From positions 1 to 11,017 of the forward strand of contig CANBRV010000055.1 of assembly GCA_947372005.1 (NCBI GenBank): DNA of 11,017 nt, in the 5' to 3' direction. Below, in pieces: positions 7,440 through 11,017 of the stretch (within the stretch, counting starts at the first letter, position 1; every line of letters begins with the position of its first letter). The notes under the pieces are model-generated. The model had not been told where the DNA came from. It ran no database searches and saw nothing but the letters and a program-made list of their open reading frames with translations. The stretch is from Comamonadaceae bacterium. GTDB taxonomy: Bacteria > Pseudomonadota > Gammaproteobacteria > Burkholderiales > Burkholderiaceae_C. The position numbers and the translations under genes were made by a program.

Positions 7440-8273
7440 ATGTTGATTCATCCACAAATTGATCCTGTTGCGCTGCACATATTTGGCCCTATCGCAATCC
7501 ATTGGTATGGGCTGACATATCTTGCCGCGTTTGGATTTTTTATGCTCTTGGGGTTTCGCCGTTTAAAGCATTTCCCGTTTGTTGGCTTGAAAGAATGGAC
7601 ACGCCGCGATGTCGAAGATATTTTGTTTTTGGGTGTCGTGGGCGTCATTTTGGGCGGACGAATTGGCTATTGTTTGTTCTACAAACCTGGCTACTACGCG
7701 GCCAATCCAATTGAGATTTTTTATGTGTGGCAAGGCGGCATGAGCTTTCATGGCGGAATGCTGGGCGTGGTGGTGGCTGAAGTTTGGTTTGCCATGACGC
7801 GCAAACGTCCGCTCTTGCAAGTAGCAGATTTCGTAGCACCCTGCGTGCCCACAGGCTTGGCTATGGGGCGCGTGGGTAACTTCATCAATGGCGAGCTGTG
7901 GGGCAGGGTTGCAGACCCAAGTCTGCCGTGGGCGATGCTATTTCGCGATGACCCCACGCACCTGCCACGTCACCCATCGCAGGTGTACCAATTCTTGCTA
8001 GAAGGATTTCTGCTCTTTGTGTGCTTGTGGTGGTTTGCAAGCAGTCGCACTAAGCAGAACTATAAATCAGGTCAAACGGCAGCGTTCTTTTTAGTTGGCT
8101 ATGGCCTCATGCGCTTTATTGCGGAGTTTTTTAGAGAGCCCGATGCACACCTAGGAATACTCAGCCTTGGCATGAGCATGGGGCAGTGGCTGTGCGTGCC
8201 GATGATTGTGGGTGGATTGGGCTTGTGGGTATGGGCGGGTAAACAACAAATTCAAGGACAGAAAGCTCAATGA
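7440..8273 (+). CDS. lgt: Phosphatidylglycerol--prolipoprotein diacylglyceryl transferase
   Basis: 277 residues, a polytopic inner-membrane enzyme with several evident hydrophobic segments (for example 23-39, 62-76, 107-117, 186-200 and 249-267). It transfers diacylglycerol from phosphatidylglycerol to the lipobox cysteine of prolipoproteins, the first step of lipoprotein maturation. Key motifs are present: MSFHGG with H104 (E. coli H103), the Lgt signature GRVGNFINGELWGR at 143-156 with R144 (E. coli R143), and YGLMRFIAE with Y221, R225 and E229, which align with E. coli Y235, R239 and E243. The N-terminal HPQIDPVALHIFGPIAIHWYGL is typical, which supports the start at 7440. It begins 8 bases after the nadE stop with no clear Shine-Dalgarno, so translation may depend on coupling to nadE. 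No functional link to its neighbours is implied beyond shared housekeeping transcription. Confidence 0.97.
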   Translation: MLIHPQIDPVALHIFGPIAIHWYGLTYLAAFGFFMLLGFRRLKHFPFVGLKEWTRRDVEDILFLGVVGVILGGRIGYCLFYKPGYYAANPIEIFYVWQGGMSFHGGMLGVVVAEVWFAMTRKRPLLQVADFVAPCVPTGLAMGRVGNFINGELWGRVADPSLPWAMLFRDDPTHLPRHPSQVYQFLLEGFLLFVCLWWFASSRTKQNYKSGQTAAFFLVGYGLMRFIAEFFREPDAHLGILSLGMSMGQWLCVPMIVGGLGLWVWAGKQQIQGQKAQ

Positions 8274-8287
8274 AATAAAATGAGCGG

Positions 8288-10912
8288 ATGACTAAACCAT
8301 CCTTCTCAGTTTCCGACATTCGCCAATCATTTCTTGATTTTTATGCAGAGCGTGGCCACACTGTTGTGGCTTCATCGCCGTTAGTTCCAGGTAACGACCC
8401 AACGCTGATGTTTACCAACAGCGGTATGGTGCAATTTAAGGATGTGTTCCTTGGCACCGACAAGCGCTCCTATGTTCGTGCGGCCTCTGTTCAAGCGTGT
8501 TTGCGGGCGGGTGGCAAGCACAATGACCTTGAGAACGTGGGCTACACAGCGCGTCATCACACTTTTTTTGAGATGCTGGGCAATTGGAGTTTTGGCGATT
8601 ACTTCAAGCGCGATTCACTCGTCTGGGGTTGGGAGCTACTCACCAAGGTGTACAAGCTGCCGCCCGAGCGCTTGCTAGCCACTGTGTACATCGACGACCA
8701 AGAGGCGTATGACATTTGGCATGACGTGATTGGCTTGCCTGCAGACCGCATCGTGCGCATTGGTGACAACAAGGGCAAAAAATACGCATCGGATAACTTT
8801 TGGATGATGGCGGATACGGGTCCTTGCGGCCCATGCTCCGAGATTTTTTATGACCACGGCGATCACATCCCGGGCGGCCCTCCTGGTTCGCCTGGTGAAG
8901 ACGGTGACCGATTCATCGAGATTTGGAATCACGTGTTCATGCAGTTTGATATGCAAGCAGACGGTTCGCTGATCAAGTTGCCTGCGCCTTGCGTGGACAC
9001 GGGCATGGGGCTGGAGCGCTTGTCGGCGATTCTCCAGCATGTGCATAGCAATTACGAAATTGATATTTTTGACGCGCTGATCAAAGCTGCCGCTTGTGAA
9101 ACGGGCACGACAGATTTAGATAACAAGAGCCTGCGCGTGATTGCCGATCACATCCGCGCTTGTTCGTTCCTCGTGGTGGATGGCGTAAACCCGAGCAACG
9201 AAGGCCGCGGCTACGTACAGCGCCGCATCGTGCGCCGCGCGATTCGCCATGGTTACAAGCTCGGTAAAAAGACGCCGTTCTTTCACAAGCTGGTGAAAGA
9301 TTTGGTACAGCAAATGGGCGTGGCGTATCCGAATCTTGCAGCGAACGAAGCGCGTATCACGGCGGTGCTCAAGGCTGAGGAAGAGCGCTTCTTTGAGACG
9401 CTTGAGATTGGTATGAAAATTTTGGATGATGCCTTGCAGGGCAATGCTACTATGCTATCTGGCGATGTAGCCTTCAAACTGCACGATACGTACGGCTTCC
9501 CGCTCGATCTGTCTGCGGACGTATGCCGTGAGCGGGATGTGACGGTGGATACCGATGGATTTGATGCTGCGATGGCGAAGCAAAAAGACCAAGCTCGCGC
9601 TGCAGGCAAGTTCAAAATGGACAAGGCGTTGGAGTACAGCGGCGCGGGCAATGAATTTGTGGGCTACGAGCGCTTAGAGCAGGCCGCCAAGGTGGTTGCG
9701 CTGTATGCGGATGGCATCGCGGTGCAGTCGTTGGCAAATGGTCAAAACGGCGTGGTCGTATTGGATGCAACCCCTTTCTATGCCGAGTCTGGCGGACAGG
9801 TGGGCGATAGCGGTGTGATCGTGGGCAACGCGACATCGTTTGCCGTTTCAGACACGCAAAAAATCAAAGCTGATGTGTTTGCACATCATGGCGTTTTGAG
9901 TAGCGGGTCACTCAAAGTAGGTGATGCTGTGCAGGCCAATGTGGATATGGCTTTGCGGACAGCTACCATTCGCAATCACAGCGCTACGCACTTGATGCAC
10001 AAGGCTCTGCGCGAGGTGCTGGGCGATCATGTGCAGCAAAAAGGTTCGCTGGTCAACGCCGACCGCACGCGCTTTGACTTTGCGCATAACGCACCCGTCA
10101 CGAGTGCCGAAATCACGGCTATTGAAGCGAAGGTAAATAGCGAAATTTTGGCTAACGCTGCCGCATCAGCCCGCGTGATGGAAATCGAAGCCGCCAAAGC
10201 TACTGGCGCGATGATGCTGTTTGGCGAGAAATACGGCGACACGGTTCGCGTGCTGGAAATTGGTACATCCAAAGAGCTGTGCGGCGGTACGCATGTACAG
10301 CGCACGGGCGATATCGGACTTTTCAAAATTGTCGGCGAGAGCGGCATTGCCTCGGGTGTGCGCCGTATCGAAGCCGTCACAGGCATGAACGCGTTGCAAT
10401 ATTTGCAAATGCTTGAAGGTACCGTCGATGCAGCAGCGCAGTCGCTAAAAACCAGTCCAGCCGAACTTGGCTCCAGACTTGAGATGATGCAGTTGCAGAT
10501 GAAAACGTTAGAAAAAGAAGTCTCTGCGCTCAAAGGCAAGCTGGCATCCAGTCAAACGGGTGATTTAGTTGCTAAGGCGATCGATGTGAACGGTGTGAGG
10601 CTCTTGGTTGCCGAGCTGGAAGGCCTTGATTCTAAAGGCTTGCAGGGCATGATTGCGCTTTTGAAAGACAAGCTTAAATCGGGAATTGTGGTGCTGGCAT
10701 CCGTTGATGCGGGCAAAGTGCAGTTGGCTGTGGGCGTGACCTCTGACGTCACCGCCAAAGTCAAAGCAGGTGAGCTAGTGAACTTTGTCGCAAGTCAAGT
10801 AGGCGGCAAAGGTGGCGGCAAGCCTGATTTGGCAATGGCTGGCGGTACCGATGCTAGCAAGCTAGCTGCGGCGCTGCAAAGCGTACAAGCTTGGGTGGCA
10901 GCTAAGCTCTAA
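8288..10912 (+). CDS. alaS: Alanyl-tRNA synthetase
   Basis: 874 residues, essentially the length of the E. coli enzyme (876). It charges tRNA-Ala with alanine and edits mischarged Ser or Gly. The class II catalytic domain (about 1-240) has SSPLVPGNDPTLMFTNSGM and RHHTFFEMLGNWSFGDYF (motif 2 region, R89 onward). The tRNA-recognition domain includes NEGRGYVQRRIVRRAIRHG. The editing domain has its zinc-binding set: H564 and H568 in HSATH, C665 and H669 in CGGTH, matching E. coli H564, H568, C666 and H670. The C-Ala domain ends with VASQVGGKGGGKPDLAMAGG. No truncation or missing catalytic residue is seen. The start follows lgt by 14 bases without a well-spaced Shine-Dalgarno. A three-codon reading frame (8280-8291) ends across the start codon. 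It is the last gene of the nadE-lgt-alaS run and converges on a cytochrome c gene 8 bases beyond its stop. Confidence 0.98.
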   Translation: MTKPSFSVSDIRQSFLDFYAERGHTVVASSPLVPGNDPTLMFTNSGMVQFKDVFLGTDKRSYVRAASVQACLRAGGKHNDLENVGYTARHHTFFEMLGNWSFGDYFKRDSLVWGWELLTKVYKLPPERLLATVYIDDQEAYDIWHDVIGLPADRIVRIGDNKGKKYASDNFWMMADTGPCGPCSEIFYDHGDHIPGGPPGSPGEDGDRFIEIWNHVFMQFDMQADGSLIKLPAPCVDTGMGLERLSAILQHVHSNYEIDIFDALIKAAACETGTTDLDNKSLRVIADHIRACSFLVVDGVNPSNEGRGYVQRRIVRRAIRHGYKLGKKTPFFHKLVKDLVQQMGVAYPNLAANEARITAVLKAEEERFFETLEIGMKILDDALQGNATMLSGDVAFKLHDTYGFPLDLSADVCRERDVTVDTDGFDAAMAKQKDQARAAGKFKMDKALEYSGAGNEFVGYERLEQAAKVVALYADGIAVQSLANGQNGVVVLDATPFYAESGGQVGDSGVIVGNATSFAVSDTQKIKADVFAHHGVLSSGSLKVGDAVQANVDMALRTATIRNHSATHLMHKALREVLGDHVQQKGSLVNADRTRFDFAHNAPVTSAEITAIEAKVNSEILANAAASARVMEIEAAKATGAMMLFGEKYGDTVRVLEIGTSKELCGGTHVQRTGDIGLFKIVGESGIASGVRRIEAVTGMNALQYLQMLEGTVDAAAQSLKTSPAELGSRLEMMQLQMKTLEKEVSALKGKLASSQTGDLVAKAIDVNGVRLLVAELEGLDSKGLQGMIALLKDKLKSGIVVLASVDAGKVQLAVGVTSDVTAKVKAGELVNFVASQVGGKGGGKPDLAMAGGTDASKLAAALQSVQAWVAAKL

Positions 10913-10920
10913 GCGGGGCT

Positions 10921-11017
10921 TTACTTCTGTGACAAAACCCAAGTCACTAAGGTCTTCGCTTCGGCTTCAGTGACTTGCGGATTGGCAGGCATAAAGCCTC
11001 CCCATACGCCGCCGCCA
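10921..11017 (-). CDS. Class I cytochrome c, C-terminal fragment (5' part outside window)
   Basis: The minus strand ends in an open frame of 31 codons plus a TAA at 10923-10921. It reads GGGVWGGFMPANPQVTEAEA followed by KTLVTWVLSQK. The pattern GxxVWG...MPxN, then a short D/E-rich turn and an A-LV-WVL helix, is the C-terminal end of small periplasmic class I cytochromes c (c551/c552 type). The methionine of FMPAN (codon at 10992-10990) would be the axial haem ligand. The CXXCH haem site and the signal peptide lie beyond the window edge and cannot be checked. The protein would shuttle electrons in the periplasm. It converges with alaS, with only 8 bases between the stops. A 9-base inverted repeat lies within this coding end. 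Confidence 0.82.
   Translation of the reverse strand, partial: GGGVWGGFMPANPQVTEAEAKTLVTWVLSQK
10940..10977. repeat. 9-base perfect inverted repeat in the cytochrome c 3' end
   Basis: CAAGTCACT (10940-10948) and AGTGACTTG (10969-10977) are perfect reverse complements around a 20-base loop. After one mismatch the loop can add five more pairs (two of them G-U). The repeat starts 28 bases past the alaS stop and lies inside the cytochrome c coding region. On the minus strand it is followed by GGGTTTTG, a weak T-run; on the plus strand there is no T-run. A role in ending alaS or cytochrome c messages is possible but unproven, and a repeat of this size is expected about once by chance in a window this long. 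Confidence 0.45.

Noticed and set aside
10853..10866. GCTAGC-AA-GCTAGC repeat near the alaS end
   Set aside because: Two copies of a palindromic hexamer within ordinary codons of the C-Ala domain; no sign of a site or element.

Overview
The window reads as chromosome of a betaproteobacterium of the order Burkholderiales. From memory of the families, the acetyl-CoA synthetase and alanyl-tRNA synthetase look most like those of Burkholderiales (the latter close to Comamonadaceae), but no search was run. Almost all of it is coding. No RNA gene, insertion sequence, CRISPR array, attachment site or phage gene was seen.

Layout. From 1 to 907 (minus, running off the left edge) lies a tetratricopeptide-repeat protein with a glycosyltransferase-like C-terminal domain. 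Only 47 bases away and divergent is a secreted acid phosphatase/phospholipase C-family phosphoesterase (955-2463, plus). A 102-base gap containing a clear ribosome binding site leads to acs, acetyl-CoA synthetase (2566-4554, plus). A FemAB-like/GNAT acyltransferase (4490-5737, minus) overlaps acs tail to tail by 65 bases and overlaps the next gene, nadE, head to head by 10 bases. The series nadE (5728-7431), lgt (7440-8273), alaS (8288-10912) is on the plus strand with gaps of 8 and 14 bases and looks like one transcription unit. At the right edge is the 3' end of a class I cytochrome c gene (minus), 8 bases from the alaS stop. The two edge genes are open at the window ends and were found by translating the edges directly.

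How the genes relate. Most are housekeeping: acetate activation (acs), the last step of NAD synthesis (nadE), lipoprotein maturation (lgt) and tRNA charging (alaS). The phosphoesterase probably releases phosphate outside the cytoplasm. The TPR protein and the FemAB-like protein have no firm substrate. Nothing ties these genes into one pathway, and I see no previously undescribed system.

The points most worth a second look are a low-GC block (about 660 to 2950) whose two edges fall inside genes, the overlapping start codons of the FemAB-like gene and nadE, and the overprinted tail of the FemAB-like protein.
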